From: JAGNKE01 sp965230245
GTDB lineage: Bacteria > Pseudomonadota > Alphaproteobacteria > Micavibrionales > Micavibrionaceae
Length of the DNA stretch: 64,000 bases
Direction of reading: 5' to 3'
NCBI GenBank assembly: GCA_965230245.1
Contig: OZ246000.1
Span: 1,240,001-1,304,000 of the forward strand
The notes under the pieces were generated by a model. The model ran no database searches. It was not told the DNA's origin and was given only the letters and a program-made list of their open reading frames with translations. This document shows, piece by piece, positions 8,791 to 17,361 of the stretch (its first letter is position 1; each line of letters starts with the position of its first letter). The position numbers and the translations under genes were made by a program.

Positions 8791-9459
8791 TTACTCTTCG
8801 TCTTGACCGCCTTGGGGGTTCTCATCGTCACGCTTAGGCCTGCGCTTTTCCGGATGAATCCACTTCGGGCGCTCGTCTGTGCGGCGCAAATCAACGGGCT
8901 GCTGTCGGTTTGGCTGGGTGGAAGATCCGTTGCCGAACCCAAAAACGGGGGAATTCGGTGCTTGCACAAATTCGGGCCGCGACTCGATAGCCTGACGTCT
9001 GGCCAGATGCGGTGCGAATTTCAAATCCGACGGCATGTTATCACCCAGAATACAGCCGAGCGTATCCTCATCGCCGGCATCCTTGCGGTGAACGGGCTGA
9101 CCTAATACGCACGCCTTGATGAAATAGTCAAAGGCTTGTAGCGGCTTTGACGGCGGACTGACATGTTGGAAGACTTCCGCGCGATACGGATCATTCAAAA
9201 ACATTAAAGGCACTTGATAGGCTTGTGAAATATGTGCGTTCTTGACCGCACCGATATGGATCATCAAACACGTATCCAGAATATGAAAGAACTCTTCTTC
9301 GACCGGAATATTCAGATCAAGGTAATCCATATCCGCGTATTCCAGCGTAAATCGCCCCGTCTCATGGTCGAATAAAATACCGACGACTTTTTTAAACAGG
9401 TTTTCACTGCTCAAAAGTCCGACATCACCTTGTTCTGTAAGTAAAAAATCTATGTCCAT
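8791..9459 (-). CDS. Conserved-looking hypothetical protein with charged, Pro/Arg-rich tail
   Basis: The product is 222 aa. Residues 1-110 look folded, with LLSSENLFKKVVGILFDH and YADMDYLDLNIPVEEEFFH. The tail (from about 145) is rich in Pro, Arg, Gln and Asp and probably disordered. No family is recognised, and there is no signal peptide or membrane helix. The ATG at 9459 is preferred to the one at 9477 because AGGA lies ten bases upstream. It is the last of three small minus-strand genes (8791-10398) that may be one transcription unit. Confidence 0.6.
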   Translation of the reverse strand: MDIDFLLTEQGDVGLLSSENLFKKVVGILFDHETGRFTLEYADMDYLDLNIPVEEEFFHILDTCLMIHIGAVKNAHISQAYQVPLMFLNDPYRAEVFQHVSPPSKPLQAFDYFIKACVLGQPVHRKDAGDEDTLGCILGDNMPSDLKFAPHLARRQAIESRPEFVQAPNSPVFGFGNGSSTQPNRQQPVDLRRTDERPKWIHPEKRRPKRDDENPQGGQDEE

Positions 9460-9551
9460 CGATAACGAATCCTGCATTTAAAACCCGACTTGGCAAGCGG
9501 AACCACACAACGAAAAGACATAGAAGCAATGAAGGACTGCTAAGTCTTTTT

Positions 9552-10079
9552 TTAGGCTAATTTCATAGGACTAAGCGCGTCCTTGTCAACGGATGCCGCC
9601 GCTGCATCCTTTTCTAGGTCTTGCGCTGCACCGGCCGCATTCACGCGGGCTTCTTCCTTGATCACCATGCTCATACGCATCTCTTCTTCGACTTGCGCGG
9701 TGGTCACACGCTCGATCTGTTCAAGAGCAGCAGCACCCGCTCCGGCTTCTAACGCCAAAGCCGCAGCCGCATTACTGAGAACATTGCTCTCGACTGCTTC
9801 AACCGTCTTGATCTCGGCGGCACCCGCACTAGAATGATAAGCCGCTTCATCTGATGCATTCTCCGCACCTGCATAAAACGCAGAACTTTCAGCTTCACTT
9901 ACCATCTGGCGCGTAAGATGAGCCACACTCTCAAAGGATGCGATTTGCTCGATATTGGAAAGGTTCATTTTTGAGCCTTGAATACCGGCCACTTCGATCT
10001 CGACGTCGTTAAGAGTCTGGTGGATTTCACCCTCCATAACGGCATCTTTTATAACTTCTACCGGATCTGCTGGTAACAT
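9552..10079 (-). CDS. Alanine/glutamate-rich hypothetical protein
   Basis: The 175-aa protein is dominated by Ala, Glu, Ser and Val. Blocks such as NAAAALALEAGAGAAALEQI and EEEMRMSMVIKEEARVNAAG predict long amphipathic helices or a coiled coil. There is no signal peptide, membrane segment or recognisable domain. AGGGTAG lies upstream of the ATG. It sits between two other small unknown genes on the same strand. Composition alone could make this a structural or scaffold-type protein, but no function can be assigned. Confidence 0.6.
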   Translation of the reverse strand: MLPADPVEVIKDAVMEGEIHQTLNDVEIEVAGIQGSKMNLSNIEQIASFESVAHLTRQMVSEAESSAFYAGAENASDEAAYHSSAGAAEIKTVEAVESNVLSNAAAALALEAGAGAAALEQIERVTTAQVEEEMRMSMVIKEEARVNAAGAAQDLEKDAAAASVDKDALSPMKLA

Positions 10080-10119
10080 GTTTCTACCCTTTTAAATTAT
10101 TGTTATTACTTAATTATAC

Positions 10120-10398
10120 CTAATACGGCACACCAACGCGAAAACGCACATATTCTGCCGCTGTCAGCTTACCCTTCTCAATATACCCTATGGCGCAAAA
10201 AATTTCATTTTTTATTTTATCGCACAGATCAGGGTCAATCGCACAGTTGAAGTCCGCATACCCGTGTCCTTTCTCGAAAACAACCGAAACGGTCAGCGTT
10301 TGCGGGTCCATCACAATCTCTTTGATCGGAGCATCAAAACGCTTATCGCAAACCAACGCGATATGATTATCTTTGGAAACGTGAATCTCGATATTCAT
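10120..10398 (-). CDS. Small hypothetical protein
   Basis: The 92-aa product alternates beta-type segments (IEIHVSKDNHIALVC, TLTVSVVFEKGHGYADF) with a C-terminal helix region. It contains three cysteines, two of them in CAIDPDLCDKIK. No family is recognised and no signal peptide or membrane helix is seen. It is the first of three minus-strand genes; the gap to the next is 40 bases. The strand asymmetry and balanced codon use suggest it is real. Confidence 0.55.
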   Translation of the reverse strand: MNIEIHVSKDNHIALVCDKRFDAPIKEIVMDPQTLTVSVVFEKGHGYADFNCAIDPDLCDKIKNEIFCAIGYIEKGKLTAAEYVRFRVGVPY

Positions 10399-10549
10399 AC
10401 ACTATAACCCGTATTGTCAGGCCACATTTATGGCTATTTTTATCTTGGTGTCAATTTAAGGATCATCTCGTGTATTGCCTTTAGCATAAGCCTCGGTCAC
10501 ACTAGTGGCGGAAAATATCATCTCCTGATTGACGAGAATCCAAAAAAAC

Positions 10550-12490
10550 ATGTGCGGCATTACCGGTTTCTATACAACCAATTCCCATCCCGATCGGCAG
10601 GCGATACACCGTACCATCGCCAAAATGACCGCAACACTTTACCATCGCGGGCCTGACGCGGGCGATGTCTGGCAAGACCCCGAAACTCCGTTGGCCTTTG
10701 GTCACAGACGCCTATCCATCATAGACCTTTCAAGCTCCGGCGCACAGCCGATGACATCATATTCTGATCGTTACGTGATTTGCTTCAACGGAGAGATATA
10801 TAATTTCAGAACCTTGCGTGCCGAACTGGAAAAACTGGGGACTCCCTTCCGCGGACACAGTGACACCGAAGTCATCCTCAACGCTTTGGAAGAATGGGGC
10901 TATGATGCAACAATAAAAAGCATCAACGGTATGTTCGCCTTTGCGCTCTGGGATCGTAAGGAAAAACGTCTCTACTTAACTCGTGACCGCATGGGCAAAA
11001 AACCGCTTTATGTCGGCTGGGCGGGCGGAGCATTGGTTTTCGGCTCGGAACTGAAATCCCTGACCGCGCATCCCGACTTCATCAAAAAGGTCGACCGCCT
11101 GAGCCTGACCAGCTATATGCGGTTCGGCTATGTCCCGTCGCCGCTCTGTATCTACGAAAATGTCTGGAGCTTGCCAGCAGGACATCACATGGCGCTGGAT
11201 TTAAAATCCCTGTCATCGGGCGAATCCATGAACGCACACATGAAGCCGTATTGGAGCCATCTCGACACACTACAAACCGCACGCGCAGGCAAACACCATA
11301 ACAACGCGACAGTTGTCTCCGACTTTGAAGAGCTTCTCGAAACCTGCGTGCGTGAACGCATGATCTCCGATGTGCCTCTTGGGGCTTTTCTCTCGGGCGG
11401 TATCGACAGCTCCCTGACGGTTGCTATGATGCAGAAATTGTCCGACCGTCCGATAAAAACCTATTCGATAGGCTTCCACGAACGCGGCTACGATGAGGCT
11501 AAATTCGCAAAAAAAATCGCCGCACATTTGGGAACGGAGCACCATGAACACTATATTGACGCCAAACACGCGCTCGATGTCATCCCCGCACTCTCCAAAA
11601 TCTATGACGAGCCGTTTGCCGATATTTCCGGCATACCGACATACCTTGTCTCCGCTTTCGCCCGCGACAGCGTCACGGTCGCGCTTTCCGGCGACGGCGG
11701 TGATGAAATGCTCGGCGGCTATTCCCGCCACGTGAAAGGGCCTAAAATCTGGAAACGCCTGCAGCGCGTTCCGAAAAAAATCCGCAATGCCTTTTCTTCG
11801 GGAATCTCGAAAGTCCCCGTTGAGACATGGGACAAACTCTCCGGCTACCGCCCGCATTTCGGCTCGAAAATGCACAAGGTTGGCAACGCGCTCGCGATGG
11901 AAGACCAATCACAATTCTATCTCCAGCTTGTCAGCCAGTGGCACAACCCCGATAAGCTCGTCATAAACGGCGCAGAAACCCGGATCCCGCTCACCGACCC
12001 GATGCTCCAGCCTGAAGGTTTAAGCTTCGGCGAACTCATGATGTACTGGGATGCGATGTCATATTTGCCCGGCGATATTCTCACGAAAGTTGACCGCGCA
12101 AGTATGGCCGTCAGTCTGGAAGTCCGCGCTCCTCTCCTCGATCAACGCATCTACGAATATGTCTGGAGCCTGCCAGAAAACTACAAAATCCATCAGGGGC
12201 AGGGGAAATGGCTCCTGCGCCATGTCCTCGAAAAACATGTTCCCGAACGCCTCTTTAAACGCCCGAAACAGGGCTTTAACATCCCGCTTGCCGAATGGCT
12301 GCGCGATCCTCTGAAAGACTGGGCGGAAAACCTCCTTGATGGCAAAAAACTGGAGGAACAGGGCTATCTCGACGCCGATAAAATCCGTACCATCTGGAAC
12401 GAACATATGGACGGCAAGGGCAACCACGCGAACAAACTCTGGACCGTCCTGATGTTTCAGGACTGGCACGCCCGCTGGATGGGTGGTTGA
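10550..12490 (+). CDS. asnB: Asparagine synthase (glutamine-hydrolysing)
   Basis: The 646-aa protein begins MCGITGF, so Cys2 becomes the N-terminal nucleophile of a class II glutamine amidotransferase. YHRGPDAGD and NGEIYNF follow. The synthetase half has the PP-loop SGGIDSS at 282-288 and LSGDGGDEMLGGY. It transfers glutamine nitrogen to aspartate, or to a sugar acid in polysaccharide clusters, using ATP. The start at 10550 is forced by the need for Cys2. Both active sites look intact. Placement before an epimerase and glycosyltransferases makes surface-glycan amidation an alternative to plain asparagine synthesis. Confidence 0.9.
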   Translation: MCGITGFYTTNSHPDRQAIHRTIAKMTATLYHRGPDAGDVWQDPETPLAFGHRRLSIIDLSSSGAQPMTSYSDRYVICFNGEIYNFRTLRAELEKLGTPFRGHSDTEVILNALEEWGYDATIKSINGMFAFALWDRKEKRLYLTRDRMGKKPLYVGWAGGALVFGSELKSLTAHPDFIKKVDRLSLTSYMRFGYVPSPLCIYENVWSLPAGHHMALDLKSLSSGESMNAHMKPYWSHLDTLQTARAGKHHNNATVVSDFEELLETCVRERMISDVPLGAFLSGGIDSSLTVAMMQKLSDRPIKTYSIGFHERGYDEAKFAKKIAAHLGTEHHEHYIDAKHALDVIPALSKIYDEPFADISGIPTYLVSAFARDSVTVALSGDGGDEMLGGYSRHVKGPKIWKRLQRVPKKIRNAFSSGISKVPVETWDKLSGYRPHFGSKMHKVGNALAMEDQSQFYLQLVSQWHNPDKLVINGAETRIPLTDPMLQPEGLSFGELMMYWDAMSYLPGDILTKVDRASMAVSLEVRAPLLDQRIYEYVWSLPENYKIHQGQGKWLLRHVLEKHVPERLFKRPKQGFNIPLAEWLRDPLKDWAENLLDGKKLEEQGYLDADKIRTIWNEHMDGKGNHANKLWTVLMFQDWHARWMGG

Positions 12491-12530
12491 AATAATAGAG
12501 TGAACGAATAACAAGAGTTACTAGGGGTTT

Positions 12531-13259
12531 ATGGAATACTTTCTCATTCCGCTGATCGGGTTTTTCGGATTTTGCCTGAAGGGCATCACAGGAACAGGAA
12601 CGACAACGGTTATCGTTGCGCTCTGCTCCCTCATCATCGAGCCGAAACTGACTATCGTCCTTGCTTCATTCGTCAATATGTTCGGCGGCCTGAGCATGAT
12701 AAAAGTCGATCCTGTTCCGCTTCCCAAAAAATACTGGATACCCGTCACGGTCATGATGATCATCGGCTCCGTGCTTGGCGCATGGGCGCTAAAAGTTGTG
12801 CCGAAAGATGTCTTCGAAATCATCCTCGGTATCGCATTTTTCCTCGTCTCAATGTGGTTCTTGTTCAAAAAGACGCAGAGCAAACCCGCCGATCACCCGC
12901 CGCCGAACCAGGCCACACCGGCCGATATGGGCGTAGGTTTCTTTGGTGGCTTCTGCGGTGGCTTCATCGGCTCGAACGCCCCGCCGCTCGTCTTTCATTT
13001 CAGTCGTTATCTGAACAAGCGCCAGATGCGACGGCTACTGGTGCTGATCTTCCTGCCCTCTGCCATCGCGCAGACCGCAACATTCTGGATGAATGGCATG
13101 TTGGACAAACAAATTGTGATCTACGGCCTGACCATTCTGCCTTGTATGATTTTGGGCATTTATATTGGAAACAGAGCCTTTCATAAAATCTCTGAACAAT
13201 TTTTCCGCCGTGTTATGGGCGTACTGCTGATCATCGTCTCATTAAAATTAATTTTCTGA
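12531..13259 (+). CDS. TauE/SafE family sulfite/organosulfonate exporter-like membrane protein
   Basis: The 242-aa protein has about eight hydrophobic helices. It shows the twofold pseudo-repeat of the TauE/SafE family: GFFGFCLKGITGTGTTTV near the start, and GVGFFGGFCGGFIGSNAPPL at mid-length. The family exports sulfite, sulfoacetate or related anions across the inner membrane. A GGGG site precedes the ATG. It follows asnB by 40 bases and may share its transcript. A second TauE/SafE gene lies at 41832. Substrate unknown. Confidence 0.85.
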   Translation: MEYFLIPLIGFFGFCLKGITGTGTTTVIVALCSLIIEPKLTIVLASFVNMFGGLSMIKVDPVPLPKKYWIPVTVMMIIGSVLGAWALKVVPKDVFEIILGIAFFLVSMWFLFKKTQSKPADHPPPNQATPADMGVGFFGGFCGGFIGSNAPPLVFHFSRYLNKRQMRRLLVLIFLPSAIAQTATFWMNGMLDKQIVIYGLTILPCMILGIYIGNRAFHKISEQFFRRVMGVLLIIVSLKLIF

Positions 13260-13330
13260 TGAAAATATAGTTTTTCCTGTGAATATGAAAATAGTATACA
13301 ATTCTGAAAAACCAATAAGAAACGCGGGTC

Positions 13331-14176
13331 ATGTCGAAAATCATAAATAAATTAGCACAAACACCTCTCACAGACGTGTTCAGCCAAAGCAGCGATGTTC
13401 CACAAACCCCGCAAAAGCGGGCAAGAACGCTCGTGAACTATATTTGGGTTAGCGAAAGCCCGCTTGACGAAAATTCTGATTTTTTGGGTATACCGCCGGA
13501 GCAATTAGAGCGTACCCTTAGAAATACGCAAGAATACGACGAAGCTGATGTGGTTCTCTGGCTGGATTACAAGAAACTTGATCCTGAAACGCGCGGACAG
13601 CTGGCTCAAGATGCAAACCCATTTAACCTGCCCAACATTCAAATCAGGGATTTAAACACAGTTCCAGATTATACAACAAACCCCTTGACGGCCGAGGACG
13701 ACGTACAACTCTTTGTGAAAGTCGACATGGCACGCTTACAAGTCTTATCTCATGGCTTTAAGACAACAGATTACAATGAAATTTATTATGCGGATATGGA
13801 CGTGCCCGATTTAAAACTGCGTTCACCTGAACTCAAGGACATCATGGATAAATACGGCCTCACTCTCGGACAGTATTATGAAGACGAGATCGAGGGCATG
13901 TGCTACGAAAACAGCTACATGGCGTTCAGGCGTGGCAATGGGCAGGATTTTCTTGAAAACTGGCTCATTCCCGCATCTCAGGAGGGCATGTTTCATGAGG
14001 ACGGACGACATGATACGGGCGACACGCCAGCTCTTATGAGTTTTATCATACTTCAGGAAAAACTAGGCATCGAAACGCTCGGAATAGACGTCTGCCTTCA
14101 ATGCGGTACCAGACTCCCGACAAAATCGCATGACGCAATAGCGCCGTATCTGGCAAATTCGGCAGAGAACGGCTAA
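13331..14176 (+). CDS. GT-A glycosyltransferase-like protein (TcdA/TcdB/GT32-like)
   Basis: The 281-aa protein shows the order of motifs seen in GT32 and clostridial-toxin-type glycosyltransferases. These are YIWVSESPLDENSD (the IHxIWxG-like opening, Trp39), DVVLWLDYKKL (Trp77), then VKVDMARLQVL (Asp132, Arg135). Next comes the metal-binding DxD as YYADMDV (Asp155, Asp157), and ENSYMAFRRG in the acceptor region. There is no signal peptide or membrane anchor. It stands alone between an exporter and an epimerase, with its own upstream AT-rich region and a CGGG ribosome site. It could act in glycan synthesis or be a protein-modifying enzyme. Family call is by motif only. Confidence 0.5.
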   Translation: MSKIINKLAQTPLTDVFSQSSDVPQTPQKRARTLVNYIWVSESPLDENSDFLGIPPEQLERTLRNTQEYDEADVVLWLDYKKLDPETRGQLAQDANPFNLPNIQIRDLNTVPDYTTNPLTAEDDVQLFVKVDMARLQVLSHGFKTTDYNEIYYADMDVPDLKLRSPELKDIMDKYGLTLGQYYEDEIEGMCYENSYMAFRRGNGQDFLENWLIPASQEGMFHEDGRHDTGDTPALMSFIILQEKLGIETLGIDVCLQCGTRLPTKSHDAIAPYLANSAENG

Positions 14177-14229
14177 GTTTTTCCACTTTCTATCTTGGAA
14201 TTTTTTGCAGCGCGGCGTAGTGTCTGCCT

Positions 14230-15258
14230 ATGAAAATTGCAATTACAGGCGGCGCAGGATTTATCGGAACCGCCCTGATGAAGCTCTTGCTTGATCAGGG
14301 GCACGATTGTATCTGGCTGGATATAAATCGTTCTGCAGCCTTCCCTGAAAAGGGCAAGATTATTGATGTCTGCGATCTTGAAGCCATGACAGAAGTTCTG
14401 CAAGGTGTAGACGCCGTTTATCATCTGGCGGCCGAACACCGCGACGACGTCTCACCGATCCAAAAATACTATGATGTAAATGTCGGCGGCGCGGAAAACC
14501 TGATTAAGGCGGCCGAAGCAAACGGCATCAGAAAAATCATCTTCTCAAGCACGGTCGCAGTCTACGGACTCGATGCGGGAGAATCTAAGGAAACCAGTAC
14601 GCCCGACCCGTTTAATGACTACGGCAAATCAAAACTCGAAAGCGAAAAGGTTTTCGAAAACTGGGCGGTCAAAGACCCTGCGAATAATCTGGTGATGGTG
14701 CGCCTCGTCGCTACATTTGGCCCGAAAAACCGCGGCAACGTCTTTACCCTGATGGATCAAATCGCACGCGGGCGTTTTATCATGGTTGGCGATGGTGAAA
14801 ACAAAAAATCCGTAGCCTATCTTGGAAACGTCGCGGCTTTCTTCGCCCATTGCCTGAAATCCGAAGAGGGCACAAGCATCTATAACTATGCCGACAAGCC
14901 CGACCTCACCATGAAAGAAATGGTGAGAGATATCCGCGAAGGCATGGGAAAGCAGGGCTTGGGGCCGAAGATACCATATCTCATTGGTCTGTGCGGCGGA
15001 GCTTTGTTCGACATTCTCGCGGTATTGACGCGTAAAAAATTCCCCATTAGCGTCATTCGCGTGCGCAAATTCTGCGCCAACACGGTGGTCAACGCCGATA
15101 AGATGGAAACAACGGGCTTCAAACGCCCCTACACATTACAGGACGGTTTACGGGACATGATGTCCAGCGACTTCGCCGACCAGTTTTCAGGCACGCCGCC
15201 GATCGGCGAAAACAAACAAGACGACGACAAATCAGAGACACAGAAAAAAGTCGCCTAA
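14230..15258 (+). CDS. NAD-dependent epimerase/dehydratase (extended SDR)
   Basis: The 342-aa protein has an N-terminal Rossmann motif GGAGFIGTAL, AVYHLAAEHRDDV, the catalytic FSSTVAVYG serine region, and YGKSK as the YxxxK catalytic pair. This is the build of nucleotide-sugar epimerases and dehydratases (GalE/RmlB class). Length is usual. The last 25 residues are polar and charged. It is followed 29 bases later by a GT4 gene, so the pair probably makes and transfers a modified sugar for a surface polysaccharide. The exact nucleotide sugar cannot be read from sequence. Confidence 0.88.
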   Translation: MKIAITGGAGFIGTALMKLLLDQGHDCIWLDINRSAAFPEKGKIIDVCDLEAMTEVLQGVDAVYHLAAEHRDDVSPIQKYYDVNVGGAENLIKAAEANGIRKIIFSSTVAVYGLDAGESKETSTPDPFNDYGKSKLESEKVFENWAVKDPANNLVMVRLVATFGPKNRGNVFTLMDQIARGRFIMVGDGENKKSVAYLGNVAAFFAHCLKSEEGTSIYNYADKPDLTMKEMVRDIREGMGKQGLGPKIPYLIGLCGGALFDILAVLTRKKFPISVIRVRKFCANTVVNADKMETTGFKRPYTLQDGLRDMMSSDFADQFSGTPPIGENKQDDDKSETQKKVA

Positions 15259-15287
15259 ACGCGCTTTAACGACGTAAAAAGAGGCCT

Positions 15288-16418
15288 ATGGCTGGCAAGA
15301 AACTGCTATACACGATTAACCACCCCGACTGGTTCTGGTCGCACAGATTGCCGCTCGCGCTCGGCGCAAAGGAAAACGCCTACGACGTACACGTCGCCAT
15401 GAGTGGAGCCTCCTCGGATATTAAACTTAAAGACGCAGGATTTACGGGTCACGACCTGCCGTTTTCGGAAAAATCCGCATCCCCCGTCATGGTTCTGAAA
15501 ACCGCATTAGCGATTCACAAGATCCTGAAGGAGGAGCAGCCAGACATCGTCCATGCCATCACATTAAAATACGCGTTCATCACCGGACTTGCCGCGCGGT
15601 TCAACCCGAAGGTCAAAGCCGTACATACAATCGCCGGGCTGGGTTATTTGTTTTCTGGCAATGGCTTAAAGCCTAAAATTCTTAGATTCCTGATCGGCCC
15701 GTTTCTTAAATTTGCCCTGAAAGGAAAGGGGTATCGTATCATATTTCAGAACCCTGATGACATGGATCTGATGATCCGCCGCCGCTTCGTAAGAAAGGAT
15801 CAGGCGCATTTGATCCGCGGCTCCGGCGTTGACACGGAGCAATTCAAACCCACAGGAGAAAAACCGGAAGACCCGCCGATTGTTCTCATGCCGACACGCC
15901 TCGTGCGGGATAAGGGCATAGCTGTTTTTGTGACGGCGGCAAGGCTGCTTAAGAAAAAAGAAGCCTTTCGTGATGTCCGTTTCCAGATTGCAGGCGGCAT
16001 CTCCAAAAACAACCCGCTCGCCATCACTGAAAAAGAAATGAACGAAATCGCCGAAAAGGGAACAGTAGAATGGCTGGGCAAGGTCGAAAATATGCCCGCG
16101 CTTCTGGCAAAGGCAACGCTGGTGGCATATCCTTCTTATTACCGTGAGGGCGTGCCGAAGGTTCTTCTCGAAGCTGCCGCGATGGCCAAGGCCATTGTCA
16201 CCACGAATCACACAGGCTGCCGTGAGGCCGTCTCTCACGGCTATAACGGTCTGCTCGTTCCCATCAAGGACGCTGCTGCGACCGCTGACGCCATTGAGGA
16301 ACTTCTGACCGACCCCGAACGTCGGATAAAAATGGAAGAAAGCAGCCGCAAAAAAGCATGCGAGGAATTCGACGTAAAGCTGGTCGTAGACAAGACATTG
16401 AAGGTCTACTCAGAATAG
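15288..16418 (+). CDS. Glycosyltransferase family 4 (PglA/WcaA-like)
   Basis: A 376-aa GT-B protein. The N-terminal half has a short acceptor-domain pattern, with HAITLKYAFITGLAARF. The C-terminal donor domain has MPTRLVRDKG, and PSYYREGVPKVLLEAAAMAK with the EX7E-type glutamates, then the GCREAV loop. Enzymes like this (for example PglA-type N-acetylgalactosamine transferases) act at the cytoplasmic face on undecaprenyl-linked sugars. AGAGG precedes the ATG. It is co-oriented with the epimerase 29 bases upstream. Confidence 0.9.
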   Translation: MAGKKLLYTINHPDWFWSHRLPLALGAKENAYDVHVAMSGASSDIKLKDAGFTGHDLPFSEKSASPVMVLKTALAIHKILKEEQPDIVHAITLKYAFITGLAARFNPKVKAVHTIAGLGYLFSGNGLKPKILRFLIGPFLKFALKGKGYRIIFQNPDDMDLMIRRRFVRKDQAHLIRGSGVDTEQFKPTGEKPEDPPIVLMPTRLVRDKGIAVFVTAARLLKKKEAFRDVRFQIAGGISKNNPLAITEKEMNEIAEKGTVEWLGKVENMPALLAKATLVAYPSYYREGVPKVLLEAAAMAKAIVTTNHTGCREAVSHGYNGLLVPIKDAAATADAIEELLTDPERRIKMEESSRKKACEEFDVKLVVDKTLKVYSE

Positions 16419-16514
16419 ATATATGGTCGCCGCTGTCGGGATTTCTTTTATTTTTTGCTAAATTTTTCTATCATCATATGAACGGCGAAAACAATATCGC
16501 GAAGGAACAGGCAC

Positions 16515-17132
16515 ATGCATGATCCCGAAACCATGGGAAAAAAAGTAAAAGAGACATCTGACAAAGACGGATACCTGACGGGAAAACTATTGCTGGCTAT
16601 GCCCTCGATGGGCGATCCCAGATTCGAAAAAGCCGTCATATTCGTCTGTTCACATGACGAGCACGGCGCGATGGGATTGGTCGTGAACAATATCTTTCAG
16701 GGTCTTGAATTCGACGAGCTTTTAAGCCAGCTTCACCTTCAATCGGATATGAAATTCGACCTAAGCAAGACCAACATTCCCGTGATGAACGGCGGCCCGG
16801 TCGAATCGGCACGCGGCTTCCTCCTGCATACGCCCGACTTCAAACGCGATGAAACCGTGATCATTGATAAAAGCTATGGCATTACAGGCACGGTAGAAGC
16901 CGTGCAGGACATCATGACGGGCAAAGGTCCCGATAACATGCTCTTCCTTTTAGGGTACGCAGGCTGGAGCGCAGGGCAGCTGGACTGGGAATTACAGCAA
17001 AACGCATGGCTGGTCACGGACGCAAACCCCGCGATCATTTTCGAGCAAGATCCTGAAAACAAGTGGAACAAAGGGATAGCACAAATCGGCATTGATCCCG
17101 GTATGCTCTCCGCCGAAACCGGAAACGCCTAG
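16515..17132 (+). CDS. YqgE/AlgH family protein (UPF0301)
   Basis: The 205-aa protein contains the family signature LTGKLLLAMPSMGDPRFEKA and then VIFVCSHDEHGAMGLVVN. Later come the GGPV and GYAGWSAGQLDWEL motifs. Members are small cytoplasmic alpha/beta proteins, often linked by name to AlgH of Pseudomonas; the biochemical function is not established. AAGGA lies before the ATG. Its stop codon overlaps that of the convergent 72-aa gene by four bases. Confidence 0.92.
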   Translation: MHDPETMGKKVKETSDKDGYLTGKLLLAMPSMGDPRFEKAVIFVCSHDEHGAMGLVVNNIFQGLEFDELLSQLHLQSDMKFDLSKTNIPVMNGGPVESARGFLLHTPDFKRDETVIIDKSYGITGTVEAVQDIMTGKGPDNMLFLLGYAGWSAGQLDWELQQNAWLVTDANPAIIFEQDPENKWNKGIAQIGIDPGMLSAETGNA

Positions 17133-17347
17133 TGCTTGGAATGCAGGTCATTAATATCAGGGAATTTTTCATATAAAAACCCCAATATTTCTGTATCTAT
17201 GGCAACGATTGCCATACCGATTGCTTTTCGAAAGGTCTTTTCTTCTTCTTCAGTTAATTGCCCCTGCGATTTTTCAAGAGCCAAAGAGAGCTGTTCGATA
17301 GCTTTTAAAACTGTATCCCTGACTTCAGTCGCGTTTTCTATGTCCAT
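17129..17347 (-). CDS. Small hypothetical helical protein
   Basis: The 72-aa protein is predicted all-helical and acidic (VLKAIEQLSLALEKSQGQLT, ILGFLYEKFPDINDL). No family recognised. GGGAA lies upstream of the ATG at 17347. It follows the M16 peptidase gene on the same strand, with a 14-base gap, so it is probably the last gene of the thrC-peptidase transcript. Its end overlaps the convergent algH-like gene. Confidence 0.55.
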   Translation of the reverse strand: MDIENATEVRDTVLKAIEQLSLALEKSQGQLTEEEEKTFRKAIGMAIVAIDTEILGFLYEKFPDINDLHSKH

Positions 17348-17361
17348 TAAGATTCCCGCAA

